Notes: generated by a model not told the origin, from the sequence alone. A DNA stretch of 64,000 bases from Catalinimonas niigatensis (GCF_030506285.1 NZ_CP119422.1:3367001-3431000), one strand, 5' to 3'; positions 18,027 to 27,833 are shown, numbered from the stretch's first letter. Made by a program: numbers and translations.

Positions 18027-18692
18027 TTAGATGCTGAGGTATTTCATCAAAGCATCTAGCCTTTCTTTTTCATAAGATACCAGATTCTCTTCCTGTATAA
18101 TGCGCACAATTTGGTAATTGAATCTTTTCAGGGTAGCTACGATATGGGAAACGTTCTTTTTATCAAATTTCAAGGTTACCCGTACGAGACTATTATCATT
18201 AGGATCATTGGAAAGGAAGCAACCTATTACTTTTGCATTTTCTGCTTCTACCAGACGAGTGATCTCTGCTAATGAATAGTCAATTTGTTTAAGAGAAAAC
18301 TCAATAATGCTTCCCGGAGATTGTACCGCAATAGTTTTGGCAAATCCTTGGACCAAATCTTCAGCAGAGATAACTCCTAAAAATATATCTTCTTTTTCTA
18401 ACACAGCTACCAAACCATTCTGGCATTCACTAGCAATTTTTACAACTTCATAGAAATGCTGATTTTGATATATTGTGCAGTTATTTGTTACTAGAGGATA
18501 GGCTCCTAATATAGGTTTATCAATAAATTCATCATATAAAGCATCTTCATGGATAAACCCACGAAAATGCTCCCCCTCCAATACCGGTAACATTGACAAA
18601 TGCAGATCGTCCATTAAAGATGAAGCACGTGCTATATCATCATTAATATTCAATGCCGGAACAATTGGGTTTATCAGATCTTTAGCAATCAT
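18027..18692 (-). CDS. CBS-domain protein with ACT-like C-terminus
   Basis: The 221-residue cytosolic protein has two CBS motifs (about 1-60 and 70-125: IAKDLINPIVPALNINDDI and FLGVISAEDLVQGFAK), which usually bind adenine nucleotides and sense energy state. They are followed by an ACT-like region (about 130-205, with ITRLVEAENAKVIGCFLS). The gene lies directly upstream of nadK, a conserved pairing in Bacteroidota, so a role in regulating nucleotide-cofactor metabolism is plausible but unproven. Its start codon overlaps the stop of the preceding hydrolase gene by four bases. Confidence 0.85.
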   Translation of the reverse strand: MIAKDLINPIVPALNINDDIARASSLMDDLHLSMLPVLEGEHFRGFIHEDALYDEFIDKPILGAYPLVTNNCTIYQNQHFYEVVKIASECQNGLVAVLEKEDIFLGVISAEDLVQGFAKTIAVQSPGSIIEFSLKQIDYSLAEITRLVEAENAKVIGCFLSNDPNDNSLVRVTLKFDKKNVSHIVATLKRFNYQIVRIIQEENLVSYEKERLDALMKYLSI

Positions 18693-19453
18693 ACTAATGT
18701 TGTTTCTTCCAAAAACTCTTCCAATATCGAGTTAAATTTTTCAGGCTGTTCCATCATTGGAGCATGGCAGCATTTATCTATAAATCTTAGTTTAGAATTA
18801 GAAATCAAACGATTAAAATCATGCGCTACCAAAGGAGGAGTAATTGTATCGTTGAGCCCCCAAACTAAAAGGGTAGGCACTGTAATCTTATGTAACTCAT
18901 TTGCCAGGTTATGGCGCTGGGCTGATTTGGCAATACCAACAATAGCCATACATTTCGGAATGCTTGTCGTTGTTTCAAAAACCTCGTCAATATATTCTTT
19001 AGAAACTGTTGAGGGGTCGTAAAAGGTGTACTCTACTCTTTCTTTGATATAAGCATAGCTTCCTCTTTTGGGAAAAGACCCTCCCATAGAATTTTCAAAC
19101 AGACCTGAACTACCTGTAAGTACTAATCTATCTACCTTTTCCTGATTATTAATGGTATAGATGAGGGCAATATGACCTCCTAATGAATTACCCATAATCG
19201 TTAAGTGATTGAGCTCCATTTCCTCAATAAATCTCTCAAGAAAGTGATTTAAACTAATCACACCCTCTTTTCTAGCAGATTTTTCGTATACAGGAAGGAG
19301 CGGTATCATCACCCTATAATTCTTAGAGAATCTATTCACTACGTCGTCCCAGTTGCTCAGTGCCCCAAAAAGGCCGTGTAATAGCAACATTACTTCTCCC
19401 TCACCTTCGTCTAAATATTTAAATCCGTTTCTGTTTTTTATTGTAAAGGCCAT
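18689..19453 (-). CDS. Alpha/beta-fold hydrolase
   Basis: The 254-residue product has the oxyanion-region motif LLLHGLFGALSNW, the nucleophile elbow GNSLGG (Ser90), an acid loop LLVWGLNDTITPP and a C-terminal His in DKCCHAPMMEQPEKF. These form a complete Ser-Asp-His triad. No signal peptide is seen, so it is cytosolic. It overlaps the CBS gene by four bases, pointing to translational coupling. The substrate cannot be read from the sequence. Confidence 0.88.
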   Translation of the reverse strand: MAFTIKNRNGFKYLDEGEGEVMLLLHGLFGALSNWDDVVNRFSKNYRVMIPLLPVYEKSARKEGVISLNHFLERFIEEMELNHLTIMGNSLGGHIALIYTINNQEKVDRLVLTGSSGLFENSMGGSFPKRGSYAYIKERVEYTFYDPSTVSKEYIDEVFETTTSIPKCMAIVGIAKSAQRHNLANELHKITVPTLLVWGLNDTITPPLVAHDFNRLISNSKLRFIDKCCHAPMMEQPEKFNSILEEFLEETTLV

Positions 19454-19609
19454 TAAGTGACAGTTTATAAATTTATCTGATTAAAGTAAATTAGTATTTT
19501 CTAATTTTATATTGAATGTAACAAATCCACTTACTTTTGGTATCATAACGCTGCCTTGCTCTCCAGTGTTAATAATTATACGTTTTTTTGATAACCCGCA
19601 TCTGATAAG

Positions 19610-20137
19610 TTATGAACCAATATCTGAAAATATATTTTTAATTGTACCAATAAAATCTTTTACCACGGGAGACCATTCCCCTAAGTGCTCAAACACATAA
19701 GGTGCCACCTGTTTTACATTCAAATATATCAAGCTATTATTATCTACAGGCAATTCTATCTGGGCAGTGTCCAGCACCCACAATAGTATACTAATACCCA
19801 AAGCCCATTTTATCATGCCAAGTAAAGCACCACCTATTCCATCTAAAAAGCCTATGGGAGTCAGGTCTATGACCAGTTTGAGTAGTCTTCCTGCCAATGA
19901 CAAGATGAGCACAATGACAATAAATATAAACAAAAATGCAAAGGCAGGGAGAAATTCTGAAGTAACATCAAAGGTTTCTGAGAGGAAAGCTACTCCCCAA
20001 GGCATCCACTGAATAGCTCCTATTACTCCCGCCACCAAGGCTATGACTGCGATAACTTCTCTAAGAAGCCCTTTTTGGTATCCTCTATAAGCTCCTGCTA
20101 ACAGAATAGCCAATATGACAAAATCCCAGATGCTCAA
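19610..20137 (-). CDS. CvpA family membrane protein
   Basis: The 175-residue product is a four-helix inner-membrane protein of the CvpA family, recognised by IWDFVILAILLAGAYRGYQK at the start and GFLDGIGGALLGMIKWALGI near residue 100. Family members affect colicin V production and envelope robustness; a precise mechanism is unknown. The start is TTG at 20137 (next residues SIWDF), four bases after the yqeY stop codon, which supports one transcript with yqeY. Confidence 0.88.
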   Translation of the reverse strand: MSIWDFVILAILLAGAYRGYQKGLLREVIAVIALVAGVIGAIQWMPWGVAFLSETFDVTSEFLPAFAFLFIFIVIVLILSLAGRLLKLVIDLTPIGFLDGIGGALLGMIKWALGISILLWVLDTAQIELPVDNNSLIYLNVKQVAPYVFEHLGEWSPVVKDFIGTIKNIFSDIGS

Positions 20138-20141
20138 TACG

Positions 20142-20594
20142 TTAATGATTTAGTGATTGCCTTACTATTTGGGATATCTGTTTTCCATCTGCTCGCCCGG
20201 CAAGTTCATTTGTAGCTCTTCCCATTACCTTTCCCATATCTTGCATGCCCGCAGCACCTTCTTCTGTAATAATTTTGTTGATCGCTGATTTTAATTCTTC
20301 TTCTGTCATCGCTTTTGGCAGATACTGTTCTATGATTTCCAGTTCTACTTGCTCTTTGTTCGCCAGATCTTCACGACCCTGTGCTGCAAAAGTTTCCAGT
20401 GATTCTTTTCTTTGCTTAGCAGCCTTAGTGAGCAATTTCATCTCATCTGCTTCTGACAGATCTCGGCTTCCTCCTTTTTCTGTCTCTGCCAGTAATAGCA
20501 TAGATTTGATACTTCTTAATGTGCGAAGGGCATTTTGATCCTTTGCCCGCATCGCATCTTTGATATCATTATCTATTCTTGATTTCAAACTCAT
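20142..20594 (-). CDS. GatB/YqeY domain protein
   Basis: The 150-residue cytosolic protein consists of one YqeY domain related to the tail of the amidotransferase GatB. Diagnostic segments are ALRTLRSIKSMLLLAETEK, QYLPKAMTEEEL and GKVMGRATNELAGRADGKQI. Length is normal for stand-alone YqeY. A tRNA-related role is suggested by the family; none is proven. It is divergent from pdxJ with a 65-base intergenic region. Confidence 0.92.
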   Translation of the reverse strand: MSLKSRIDNDIKDAMRAKDQNALRTLRSIKSMLLLAETEKGGSRDLSEADEMKLLTKAAKQRKESLETFAAQGREDLANKEQVELEIIEQYLPKAMTEEELKSAINKIITEEGAAGMQDMGKVMGRATNELAGRADGKQISQIVRQSLNH

Positions 20595-20659
20595 GTAGAA
20601 AAAGATTTGGATTGATAATAATTTTTTAAATTGAAGGCAATTTACACAAATCGGTACTA

Positions 20660-21373
20660 ATGACGAAGCTTAGCGTAAATATCAACAAGATTGCCACCCT
20701 TAGAAATTCCCGGGGTGGGAATAATCCTGACCTTGTGAGGGTTGCACTTGATGCAGAACGATTTGGAGCCCAGGGAATCACTGTTCACCCCCGGCCAGAT
20801 GAGAGACATATTCGCCGGAGTGATGTCTTTGCTCTTAGAGATACCATCAGTACTGAATTCAACATTGAAGGTTATCCTGATGAGCGCTACATGAATATCA
20901 TTGCTGAAATAAGACCTGCTCAGGCAACACTGGTACCTGACCCGCCTGAGGCATTGACCTCTAATGCCGGTTGGGATACCTACAAAGAGAAAGATTTTCT
21001 TGTAGAAGTAATCAGAGAACTCAAGAGTTATGGAGTACGCACTTCTATTTTTGTTGACCCTGATCCTATGATGGCAGAAGGAGCTGCAGCTACCGGTTGC
21101 GACCGTATTGAATTATATACTGAGCATTATGCGCGACATTACCATGAGGATAAAGAGGAAGCCATCGCTGCTTACGTGGCAACAGCCGATAAAGCACGCT
21201 CTCTAGGATTGGAAATTAATGCCGGACATGATCTGGATTTAAATAATCTAAAGTATCTGAAAGAGAGGATTCCCTATCTGGACGAGGTATCCATTGGTCA
21301 TGCCCTGATTTGCGATGCTCTGTATTACGGCTTAGAAAATACGATCCAGATGTACCTAAGGCAACTGCTTTGA
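20660..21373 (+). CDS. pdxJ: Pyridoxine 5'-phosphate synthase
   Basis: PdxJ condenses 1-deoxyxylulose 5-phosphate with 3-amino-2-oxopropyl phosphate to form pyridoxine 5'-phosphate in the DXP-dependent vitamin B6 route. The 237-residue TIM barrel shows [19 protein letters not shown] at the N-terminus, the active-site segment [12 protein letters not shown], then INAGHDLDL and a C-terminal [11 protein letters not shown] phosphate-binding loop. Length is normal. Its last 18 bases overlap the end of galE on the other strand. The product PLP serves the GlyA enzyme encoded elsewhere in this window. Confidence 0.97.
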   Translation: MTKLSVNINKIATLRNSRGGNNPDLVRVALDAERFGAQGITVHPRPDERHIRRSDVFALRDTISTEFNIEGYPDERYMNIIAEIRPAQATLVPDPPEALTSNAGWDTYKEKDFLVEVIRELKSYGVRTSIFVDPDPMMAEGAAATGCDRIELYTEHYARHYHEDKEEAIAAYVATADKARSLGLEINAGHDLDLNNLKYLKERIPYLDEVSIGHALICDALYYGLENTIQMYLRQLL

Positions 21374-22405
21374 TTTCTTCTTCAATTTAAGCTGCCACCG
21401 CCAGGAATCTTTGAGTGCATCAGCTAAACTCAATTGTGCCTTCCACCGAAGTGCAGCGTTTGCCTGACTCACTTCTGCATATACTTTTTCTACATCACCG
21501 GGTCTTCGGGGACCGATAGTATAATTTAATTTTACTTGATTGACCTCCTCGAATGTTTTAATTACATCCAGCACCGTGCTTCCTTTACCTGTACCTATGT
21601 TAAATACATCATAAGAACTTTTTTCAGATTTTCTCTCCAGATAATGTAAAGCGCTTACATGAGCTTTTGCTAAATCTACGACATGGATGTAATCCCTTAG
21701 GCAGGTTCCATCATGTGTATTATAATCATTTCCAAAGACCGTCAGCTTTTCACGAATTCCAGCAGCAGTCTGGGTAACAAAAGGCACCAGATTATTGGGA
21801 ACTCCTAGTGGAAGTTCTCCTATCTCCGCTGATTCATGCGCACCAATAGGATTGAAATACCTTAAGGCTACTGTCTTAATTGCCATTCCACTCTTTACGG
21901 TATCTTCCATGATCTCCTCACAAATCTGCTTGGTATTCCCATAAGGAGATTCGGCAGGCTTTTTAGGACTTTGCTCTGTAACCGGTAAAGCATCAGGCTG
22001 CCCATATACCGTACAAGAAGATGAAAAAACGAGACGAGAAATAGTTTGCTCATGCATCAATTCCAGCAGAGAAAGCAATGTATCAATATTGTTTCTATAA
22101 TATTTTAAAGGCTGTGCTACAGATTCTCCTACTGCCTTATAGGCTGCAAAGTGAATAATTCCTGATACATTTTTTTCCTGCCTAATTACATTCCGCATAA
22201 AATCCATATTACCACAATCTCCCTCATATAATTTCACTTTGTGGCCAAGAATATTCTCAATTCCTTTTACAGCTGATTTTTCTGCATTGACGAAGTTATC
22301 TATAATGATAGGCTCATATCCTGCATGAAAGAGTTCCACTACAGTATGTGAGCCTATATAACCAGCACCACCGGTAACAATGACCTTAGAGGTTTGATCA
22401 GGCAT
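21356..22405 (-). CDS. galE: UDP-glucose 4-epimerase
   Basis: GalE interconverts UDP-glucose and UDP-galactose with tightly bound NAD. The 349 residues include the Rossmann motif [10 protein letters not shown] (11-20), a serine cluster FSSSCTVYG near 127-135 and the catalytic pair Tyr155/Lys159 in SPYGNTKQ. It is the last gene of a three-gene operon with a UDP-glucose dehydrogenase and a UDP-glucuronate decarboxylase, separated from the latter by 2 bases. In this context it might instead epimerise UDP-xylose, which only an assay would settle. Confidence 0.95.
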   Translation of the reverse strand: MPDQTSKVIVTGGAGYIGSHTVVELFHAGYEPIIIDNFVNAEKSAVKGIENILGHKVKLYEGDCGNMDFMRNVIRQEKNVSGIIHFAAYKAVGESVAQPLKYYRNNIDTLLSLLELMHEQTISRLVFSSSCTVYGQPDALPVTEQSPKKPAESPYGNTKQICEEIMEDTVKSGMAIKTVALRYFNPIGAHESAEIGELPLGVPNNLVPFVTQTAAGIREKLTVFGNDYNTHDGTCLRDYIHVVDLAKAHVSALHYLERKSEKSSYDVFNIGTGKGSTVLDVIKTFEEVNQVKLNYTIGPRRPGDVEKVYAEVSQANAALRWKAQLSLADALKDSWRWQLKLKKKSKQLP

Positions 22406-22407
22406 TA

Positions 22408-23340
22408 TTAATTTGCATAAAATTCATAAGTAATTTTCAATCCCTCTGAACGAGCTACTTTTGGTTCCCAGCCTAAAATTTCTTTAGCTTTAGTAATATC
22501 CGGTTGACGCTGCATAGGATCATCCTGAGGTAGAGGCTTATAAACGATCTTTTGCTGAGTACCGGTTAGCTTGATAATTTCCTCAGCAAAATCTTTAATA
22601 GAGATTTCGTCCGGGTTACCTATGTTTACCGGATAAGGATAATCACTGAGTAACAAACGGTAAATACCTTCTACTAAATCATCTACATAACAAAAAGAAC
22701 GGGTCTGAGAGCCATCACCAAATACTGTAAGATCTTCACCACGAAGTGCCTGGCCTAAGAAGGCAGGCAATGCCCGGCCATCATTCAGTCTCATCCTAGG
22801 GCCATAAGTATTGAAAATCCTGATGATCCTGGTCTCCAGTTTATGGTAGGTGTGATAGGCCATTGTTATGGCTTCCTGGAATCTTTTAGCCTCATCATAT
22901 ACTCCACGAGGGCCTACTGGGTTTACATTGCCCCAATATTCCTCTGTCTGAGGATGTACTGTAGGATCTCCATATACTTCAGAAGTGGAGGCCACCAGAA
23001 TTCTGGCATTTTTTGCCCTAGCTAACCCTAAACAATTATGAGTACCTAAAGAGCCTACTTTTAGAGTCTGAATAGGCATCTTAAGATAATCTATCGGGCT
23101 TGCAGGAGAAGCAAAATGTAGGATATAATCTAATTCTCCAGGAACATGAACGTAGTTGGACACATCACCATGGTAAAACTCAAAGTCTTCCCTATGCATA
23201 AGGTGTTCAATGTTTTTCAGGTTACCTGTGATCAGGTTGTCCATTGCTATAACATAATAGCCTTCTTTTAGAAAGCGATCGCAAAGGTGAGAGCCGAGAA
23301 ACCCGGCTCCTCCCGTAATAAGCACTCTTTGTTTAGCCAT
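22408..23340 (-). CDS. UDP-glucuronate decarboxylase (UDP-xylose synthase)
   Basis: This SDR-family enzyme decarboxylates UDP-glucuronate to UDP-xylose. The 310 residues show [16 protein letters not shown] (9-24), [11 protein letters not shown] near 116-126, catalytic Tyr148/Lys152 in GVYDEAKR, and [10 protein letters not shown], all typical of UXS-type decarboxylases rather than dTDP-glucose dehydratases. Its start overlaps the end of the dehydrogenase gene by eight bases, so the substrate and the enzyme are made together. The product likely feeds surface polysaccharide. Confidence 0.93.
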   Translation of the reverse strand: MAKQRVLITGGAGFLGSHLCDRFLKEGYYVIAMDNLITGNLKNIEHLMHREDFEFYHGDVSNYVHVPGELDYILHFASPASPIDYLKMPIQTLKVGSLGTHNCLGLARAKNARILVASTSEVYGDPTVHPQTEEYWGNVNPVGPRGVYDEAKRFQEAITMAYHTYHKLETRIIRIFNTYGPRMRLNDGRALPAFLGQALRGEDLTVFGDGSQTRSFCYVDDLVEGIYRLLLSDYPYPVNIGNPDEISIKDFAEEIIKLTGTQQKIVYKPLPQDDPMQRQPDITKAKEILGWEPKVARSEGLKITYEFYAN

Positions 23341-24646
23341 TAATATCTTTTCTTCCTATGCTATAATATGAATATCCCTGTTCAGCCATTGCTTCGGGTT
23401 CATAAAGGTTCCTACCATCAAAAATCACTTTGTCCTTCATGATAGATGCCAGTTTTCCAAAATCAGGTGTTCTAAAAATAGGCCACTCTGTCATAACAAA
23501 AATCGCATCTGCTTCTTCGGCAGCGTGATATTCATCTACACAGTACTCCACTTTATCTCCTACAACAGCTCTGACATTTTTCATCCCTTCAGGGTCATAA
23601 GCTTTTATCTTTGCCCCTTCCGCTAACAGAGCATCTATGTTGTAGAGTGCAGGCGCCTCGCGAATATCGTCAGTATAAGGCTTAAATGAAAGTCCCCACA
23701 TGGCAAATGTTTTACCACTTAAATTGCCATTATAATGCTTTTTGGCTTTATCAATAAGACGCGTTTTCTGTTCCTGATTGATATCCATCACCGCATTCAG
23801 GATCTTAAAATCATATGCAGCCTGAGAAGATGACTTGGCCAGAGCCTGTACGTCTTTTGGAAAACAGCTACCTCCATACCCAATACCGGCAAATAAGAAA
23901 CGTCTTCCGATCCTACTATCTGTTCCGATTCCTTTTCTTACCATATCTACATCTGCACCTAGCTTTTCGCAAAGGTTAGCGATTTCATTCATAAAGGTAA
24001 TCTTAGTAGCCAAAAAGGAATTGGCAGCATATTTTGTAAGTTCGGCCGAGGCCTCATCCATAAAAATAATAGGATTACCCTGTCTTACCAAAGGAGCATA
24101 CAGTTTCTCCATGATTTCCTGTGCTTTCTTAGATTTGGTACCAATTACCACTCTGTCAGGCTTCATGAAATCTTCAACTGCAACTCCTTCTCTTAAAAAC
24201 TCAGGATTAGATACTACATCAAAATCAACCTTCGCTTTAACAGCAATTTTAGCACGCACTTTTTCCGCAGTGCCCACTGGTACAGTACTTTTATCTACTA
24301 TCACAGCATATTCCTCCAAAATAGAACCCAAATCGTCTGCTACTTTGAGTACATATTTTAAATCCGCAGAGCCATCTTCGCCAGGAGGGGTGGGTAGCGC
24401 CAAAAATATTATTTTAGCGCCTTCTATGCCTTCCTTAAGCTCAGTAGTGAAATGTAATCTACCTTGTTTAACATTTCGTTCAAAAAGAGCTTCCAGACCT
24501 GGCTCATAGATAGGCACTTCGCCATTTTTTAATTTGGCTACTTTTTTTTCATCAATGTCCACACACGTTACTGTATTTCCAGTCTCAGCAAAGCATGTTC
24601 CTGTGACTAATCCGACATAGCCAGTACCTACTACCGCTATTTTCAT
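23333..24646 (-). CDS. ugd: UDP-glucose 6-dehydrogenase
   Basis: This NAD-dependent enzyme oxidises UDP-glucose twice to UDP-glucuronate. The 437-residue product has the Rossmann start [17 protein letters not shown], the catalytic Cys261 in [13 protein letters not shown], and the C-terminal UDP-binding domain ([19 protein letters not shown]). Length is typical. It is the first gene of the ugd-uxs-galE operon, supplying UDP-glucuronate to the next enzyme. A -7-like promoter element lies at 24682-24689. Confidence 0.97.
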   Translation of the reverse strand: MKIAVVGTGYVGLVTGTCFAETGNTVTCVDIDEKKVAKLKNGEVPIYEPGLEALFERNVKQGRLHFTTELKEGIEGAKIIFLALPTPPGEDGSADLKYVLKVADDLGSILEEYAVIVDKSTVPVGTAEKVRAKIAVKAKVDFDVVSNPEFLREGVAVEDFMKPDRVVIGTKSKKAQEIMEKLYAPLVRQGNPIIFMDEASAELTKYAANSFLATKITFMNEIANLCEKLGADVDMVRKGIGTDSRIGRRFLFAGIGYGGSCFPKDVQALAKSSSQAAYDFKILNAVMDINQEQKTRLIDKAKKHYNGNLSGKTFAMWGLSFKPYTDDIREAPALYNIDALLAEGAKIKAYDPEGMKNVRAVVGDKVEYCVDEYHAAEEADAIFVMTEWPIFRTPDFGKLASIMKDKVIFDGRNLYEPEAMAEQGYSYYSIGRKDING

Positions 24647-24681
24647 ATATTTAAATGTTTAAATGGAATAAATAAGCACTA

Positions 24682-24689
24682 CAAAAGTA
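24682..24689 (-). promoter_or_regulatory. Candidate -7 element of the ugd-uxs-galE operon
   Basis: The minus strand reads TACTTTTG, a perfect TAnnTTTG match about 36 bases before the ugd start codon. A -33 TTTG at the normal distance is not seen. Confidence 0.45.
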
Positions 24690-24854
24690 AATTTTATTAA
24701 GAAAAAATACTAATAAGTCAATTTTTACTTTTTATTACATTTGTTAAGGTGCAAAAAAATGGTTAAAACCTTGATTGAAGAGAACTTCAATAATGATTCC
24801 CCTGTTACAAAAATGTCGCCATTAGTAGCAATTACATAAATTTTCTGTCTTTCA

Positions 24855-24885
24855 TTTGATTGATAGAAATCAATATGTATTTTTG
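24855..24885 (+). promoter_or_regulatory. Consensus Bacteroidota promoter of rpsU
   Basis: TTTG at 24855-24858 is followed after exactly 19 bases by TATTTTTG at 24878-24885, a full match to the Bacteroidota sigma-A consensus. Transcription should begin near 24891, giving a leader of about 30 bases. Confidence 0.85.
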
Positions 24886-24920
24886 CGGTCTTAATTTAAA
24901 ATCAAAAACTTATCAGATTT

Positions 24921-25115
24921 ATGATAACTGTTAGTGTTAAAGAAAATGAATCTATTGAGAAGGCATTAAAACGCTTCAAGAAAAAATTTGAGAAAACTGG
25001 TACCCTAAAGGAAGTACGTTCCAGGACTCATTATGAGAAACCTTCTGTGCAGAAAAGAACTGAAAGGTTAAAAGCTGCTTATAGACAAAAAATGAGAACT
25101 CAAGAAAATATATAG
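24921..25115 (+). CDS. rpsU: 30S ribosomal protein S21
   Basis: The 64-residue basic protein matches bS21 over its whole length (SVKENESIEKALKRFKKKFE, then basic C-terminal helix). In Bacteroidota, bS21 is known to help occlude the anti-Shine-Dalgarno sequence of 16S rRNA, which fits the many starts here without Shine-Dalgarno motifs. It has a strong consensus promoter and a terminator that begins within its stop codon region. xerC follows 70 bases later. Confidence 0.97.
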   Translation: MITVSVKENESIEKALKRFKKKFEKTGTLKEVRSRTHYEKPSVQKRTERLKAAYRQKMRTQENI

Positions 25116-25136
25116 GCTTCAATTGCCTATTTTTTA
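25112..25136 (+). terminator. Terminator of rpsU
   Basis: ATAGGC (25112-25117) and GCCTAT (25125-25130) form a 6-bp stem with a 7-base loop, followed by T6. The left arm includes the rpsU stop codon. Confidence 0.7.
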
Positions 25137-25149
25137 ATCTTTTCCTTAT

Positions 25150-25176
25150 TATAGTGATGATTGGTGTGTCACTATA
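25150..25176. repeat. 8-bp inverted repeat just upstream of xerC
   Basis: TATAGTGA (25150-25157) and TCACTATA (25169-25176) are exact reverse complements with an 11-base spacer, ending 9 bases before the xerC start codon. This could be an operator or an mRNA hairpin covering the initiation region. Confidence 0.5.
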
Positions 25177-25185
25177 TTTATTTTT

Positions 25186-26073
25186 ATGATTGACTCTTTT
25201 ATCAAGTTTCTTACCTATGAGAAACGTGTGAGTGCTCACACTATAAATTCTTATAGTAATGACTTGCTTCAATTCAATGCCTTTTTGAAACATCATGCTC
25301 CAGAAGTAGCTATAGCTTATGCAACTCATCTGGATATCAGAGCATGGATCGTTGATTTGTCTGGAAAAAAGAATAAAGCCCGCTCTATCAATCGTAAGAT
25401 TAGTACTCTCAGATCTTTTTATAAATTTCTACAACATCGTCGACACATTAAGCTTAACCCTACCCATAAGGTAAAGGCGCTCAAAGCAAATTATCCTCTT
25501 CCACATTTTGTACAAGTAAATGAAGTTTTCAACCTTTTGGATGATCATGGGTTTGTATATGACTTCCCCAGTTTACGTGATAGACTAATGTTAGAGCTTT
25601 TGTATGGAACAGGGATTCGTTTGTCTGAGATGATCAATCTCCAGACTGCGAATGTCCATCTGGATCGAGGCACAATTAAAGTAGAAGGTAAGCGGCAAAA
25701 AGAGAGAGTAATTCCGTGTCACAAAAGTTTGATGAAGCTTATCAGTGCTTATCAGAATGAAAAAAGCATTTATTTTAGAGATAACGATGCGGTCAATCAT
25801 TTTTTGTTAGTGACAAATAACGGGGATGCATGTTATCCTATGATGGTATACCGTACAGTAAGGAAGTATCTGGATCAATACGCTCATGCAGATAAACGCA
25901 GTCCTCATGTGATGAGGCATACTTTTGCTACCCATTTATTAGATAATGGAGCAGATTTAAATGCTATTAAAGATTTATTGGGACATGCCTCTTTAGCAGC
26001 TACCCAGGTATATACACATAATTCTATGGAGAAGTTGAAATCAGTCTTTGATCAGGCACATCCTAAAGCATAA
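25186..26073 (+). CDS. xerC: Tyrosine recombinase XerC-like
   Basis: The 295-residue product is a housekeeping-size tyrosine recombinase that would resolve chromosome dimers at dif with a XerD partner. An N-terminal SAM-like core-binding domain (about 1-90) precedes the catalytic domain with the complete set Arg145 (GTGIRLSE), Lys169 (VEGKRQKER), His241 and Arg244 (HVMRHTFATH), His267 (LLGHASL) and nucleophile Tyr276 (TQVYTHN). The conserved position between rpsU and hpf in Bacteroidota argues for a core gene rather than a mobile-element integrase. XerC versus XerD cannot be fully separated by eye. Confidence 0.93.
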   Translation: MIDSFIKFLTYEKRVSAHTINSYSNDLLQFNAFLKHHAPEVAIAYATHLDIRAWIVDLSGKKNKARSINRKISTLRSFYKFLQHRRHIKLNPTHKVKALKANYPLPHFVQVNEVFNLLDDHGFVYDFPSLRDRLMLELLYGTGIRLSEMINLQTANVHLDRGTIKVEGKRQKERVIPCHKSLMKLISAYQNEKSIYFRDNDAVNHFLLVTNNGDACYPMMVYRTVRKYLDQYAHADKRSPHVMRHTFATHLLDNGADLNAIKDLLGHASLAATQVYTHNSMEKLKSVFDQAHPKA

Positions 26074-26097
26074 TTCATTTTTCTAAATTTTAAACCT

Positions 26098-26397
26098 ATG
26101 AAATTACAAACTCATTCCGTCCACTTCGACGCAGATCAGAAGCTCATTGATTTTATACAGAAAAAAGCCAATAAGCTAGAGACCTTTTATGACAGAATTA
26201 TCGATGGAGAAGTCTTTCTGAAACTAGAAAATGGAGAGGCTATTGATAATAAGATTGTAGAGATGAAGTTAAATATTCCTGGCAATCAGCTCTTTGTAAA
26301 AGAGCAAGAAAGCTCATTTGAGGCCGCCGCGGATAAAGCCGTAGGTGCCTTAAAAAAGCAACTACAAAAACATAAAGAGAAACTTTCTTCCCGATAA
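26098..26397 (+). CDS. Ribosome hibernation-promoting factor / RaiA family
   Basis: This 99-residue protein has the short HPF fold: HSVHFDADQKLIDFIQKKAN, a central FLKLENGEA strand and a Lys-rich C-terminal helix. Short HPF proteins bind the 30S decoding region in stationary phase and promote 100S dimers or inactive 70S particles. It follows xerC by 24 bases and ends in a strong terminator, so it is probably co-transcribed with xerC. Confidence 0.92.
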   Translation: MKLQTHSVHFDADQKLIDFIQKKANKLETFYDRIIDGEVFLKLENGEAIDNKIVEMKLNIPGNQLFVKEQESSFEAAADKAVGALKKQLQKHKEKLSSR

Positions 26398-26404
26398 ATA
26401 TAAG

Positions 26405-26436
26405 AGGATTCGGTAAACCGAATCCTTTTTGTTTTT
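26405..26436 (+). terminator. Terminator of xerC-hpf
   Basis: AGGATTCGG (26405-26413) pairs with CCGAATCCT (26418-26426) around a TAAA loop, followed by T5-G-T5. It lies 8 bases past the hpf stop codon. Confidence 0.88.
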
Positions 26437-26453
26437 CATGATAATCTGCTTTT

Positions 26454-27758
26454 TCACAAACCAAACGCACTCTTCACTTTATCTACATAATCAAGTTTTT
26501 CCCATCCAAAAAAATCCACTTCTTTCTTCTCTTTTCTAATATAAGTTTCTTTTATATTCTCTTTCTCTTTCACTTCCATGTATTCTACTTCCACAGCGCC
26601 TTTATAGGCTTCTCTTCCCATATGCCCATAGGCAGCAGTACTTGAAAATATAGGATTCTTCAAGCCGAAACGTTCTACAATAGCTTTAGGACGCATATCA
26701 AACAAAGAACGCGTGATTTTGGCAATCTCTGAATCACTCATTTTTACTTTAGCTTTACCATAGGTGTCTACTGTAAGTGATACTGGCTCTGCCACGCCTA
26801 TAGCATAAGCTACCTGAACCAAAACTTCTTCAGAAACACCTGCAGCTACCAGGTTTTTGGCTATGTGTCGTGCTGCATAAGCTGCACTTCGGTCTACTTT
26901 GCTGGAATCTTTACCTGAGAAAGCACCCCCACCATGTGCTCCACGCCCACCGTAGGTATCAACGATAATTTTTCTTCCTGTTAGTCCTGCATCCCCGTGA
27001 GGTCCACCAATCACAAAATTACCCGTAGGATTGATGTGAAAGATGGTACCCTGTAGCATCTCTGTAGGAATTACTTTCTTGATGACATGCTCCAGTACAT
27101 CCTTACGAATTCGTACTAACATTTGCTCCTGAGCAGCAGCTTTAGCTTGTTTGGAATCATTTTCTGGTAGTACAAATTCATCATGTTGGGTAGATACAAC
27201 CACAGTATGTACTCTAATGGGGCTTTTGTCATCACTATACTCAATGGTTACCTGCGCCTTAGCATCCGGTCTTAAGTAAGGAATCAATTCCGGCTCCTCT
27301 TTTCTGATCCTAGCTAACTCATGTACAAGACGATGAGAATAAGCAAGAGCCATCGGCATGTACTCAGGTGTTTCTTCTGAAGCATAGCCAAACATCATTC
27401 CCTGATCGCCAGCACCCTGTTCTTTGGCACCACTCTCATCCACTCCTTGGGCAATATCCGGAGACTGACTATGAAGTGTAACCATCACTCCACAAGAGTT
27501 AGACTCAAACATGTAGTTGTCTTTATTGTATCCAATTTTGCGAATGGTTTCTCTTACCACATCAGGAATTTCTACATAAGCATTGGTAGTAACTTCTCCT
27601 CCTACTACTACCAGACCTGTGGTTACGAATGTCTCACAAGCTACTCTCGAGTTTGGGTCCTGTGCAAGCATTGCATCCAGGATAGCATCAGAGATTTGGT
27701 CAGCAACTTTGTCGGGATGGCCTTCAGAAACAGACTCTGAAGTAAATAGATAAGACAT
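26454..27758 (-). CDS. metK: S-adenosylmethionine synthase
   Basis: MetK makes S-adenosylmethionine from methionine and ATP in the cytosol. The 434 residues include [20 protein letters not shown], the ATP-binding hexapeptide GAGDQG, and [19 protein letters not shown]. It is longer than the roughly 385 residues of the E. coli enzyme, mainly by insertions usual for Bacteroidota and a Lys/Glu-rich C-terminal extension ending in a helix. No riboswitch-like structure was seen in its short leader. A methyltransferase gene lies directly upstream. Confidence 0.97.
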   Translation of the reverse strand: MSYLFTSESVSEGHPDKVADQISDAILDAMLAQDPNSRVACETFVTTGLVVVGGEVTTNAYVEIPDVVRETIRKIGYNKDNYMFESNSCGVMVTLHSQSPDIAQGVDESGAKEQGAGDQGMMFGYASEETPEYMPMALAYSHRLVHELARIRKEEPELIPYLRPDAKAQVTIEYSDDKSPIRVHTVVVSTQHDEFVLPENDSKQAKAAAQEQMLVRIRKDVLEHVIKKVIPTEMLQGTIFHINPTGNFVIGGPHGDAGLTGRKIIVDTYGGRGAHGGGAFSGKDSSKVDRSAAYAARHIAKNLVAAGVSEEVLVQVAYAIGVAEPVSLTVDTYGKAKVKMSDSEIAKITRSLFDMRPKAIVERFGLKNPIFSSTAAYGHMGREAYKGAVEVEYMEVKEKENIKETYIRKEKKEVDFFGWEKLDYVDKVKSAFGL

Positions 27759-27789
27759 ATTATATAATTTTAATGGGATACAATTTTTG

Positions 27790-27797
27790 CAAATTTA
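27790..27797 (-). promoter_or_regulatory. Candidate -7 element of metK
   Basis: The minus strand reads TAAATTTG, a perfect TAnnTTTG match about 32 bases before the metK start codon. The -33 position is weak. Confidence 0.5.
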
Positions 27798-27833
27798 TTT
27801 ATTTCGCTTTAAACTAAAACTACTTCTTTCACT

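Noticed and set aside
23835-24509. Open frame of 224 codons on the plus strand
   Set aside because: It is antisense to ugd and reads as a low-quality Ser/Leu-rich product; a shadow of codon bias.
24976-25329. Minus-strand frame of 117 codons opposite rpsU and xerC
   Set aside because: It crosses two well-supported genes, a promoter-like dyad and a terminator.
25186-26073. The tyrosine recombinase as an integrase of a mobile element
   Set aside because: Housekeeping length, XerC-like sequence and a conserved place between rpsU and hpf; no attachment-site repeats around it.
26454-27833. SAM riboswitch before metK
   Set aside because: Only 75 bases separate metK from the next gene, a promoter-like box lies 32 bases before the start, and no conserved aptamer elements are visible.
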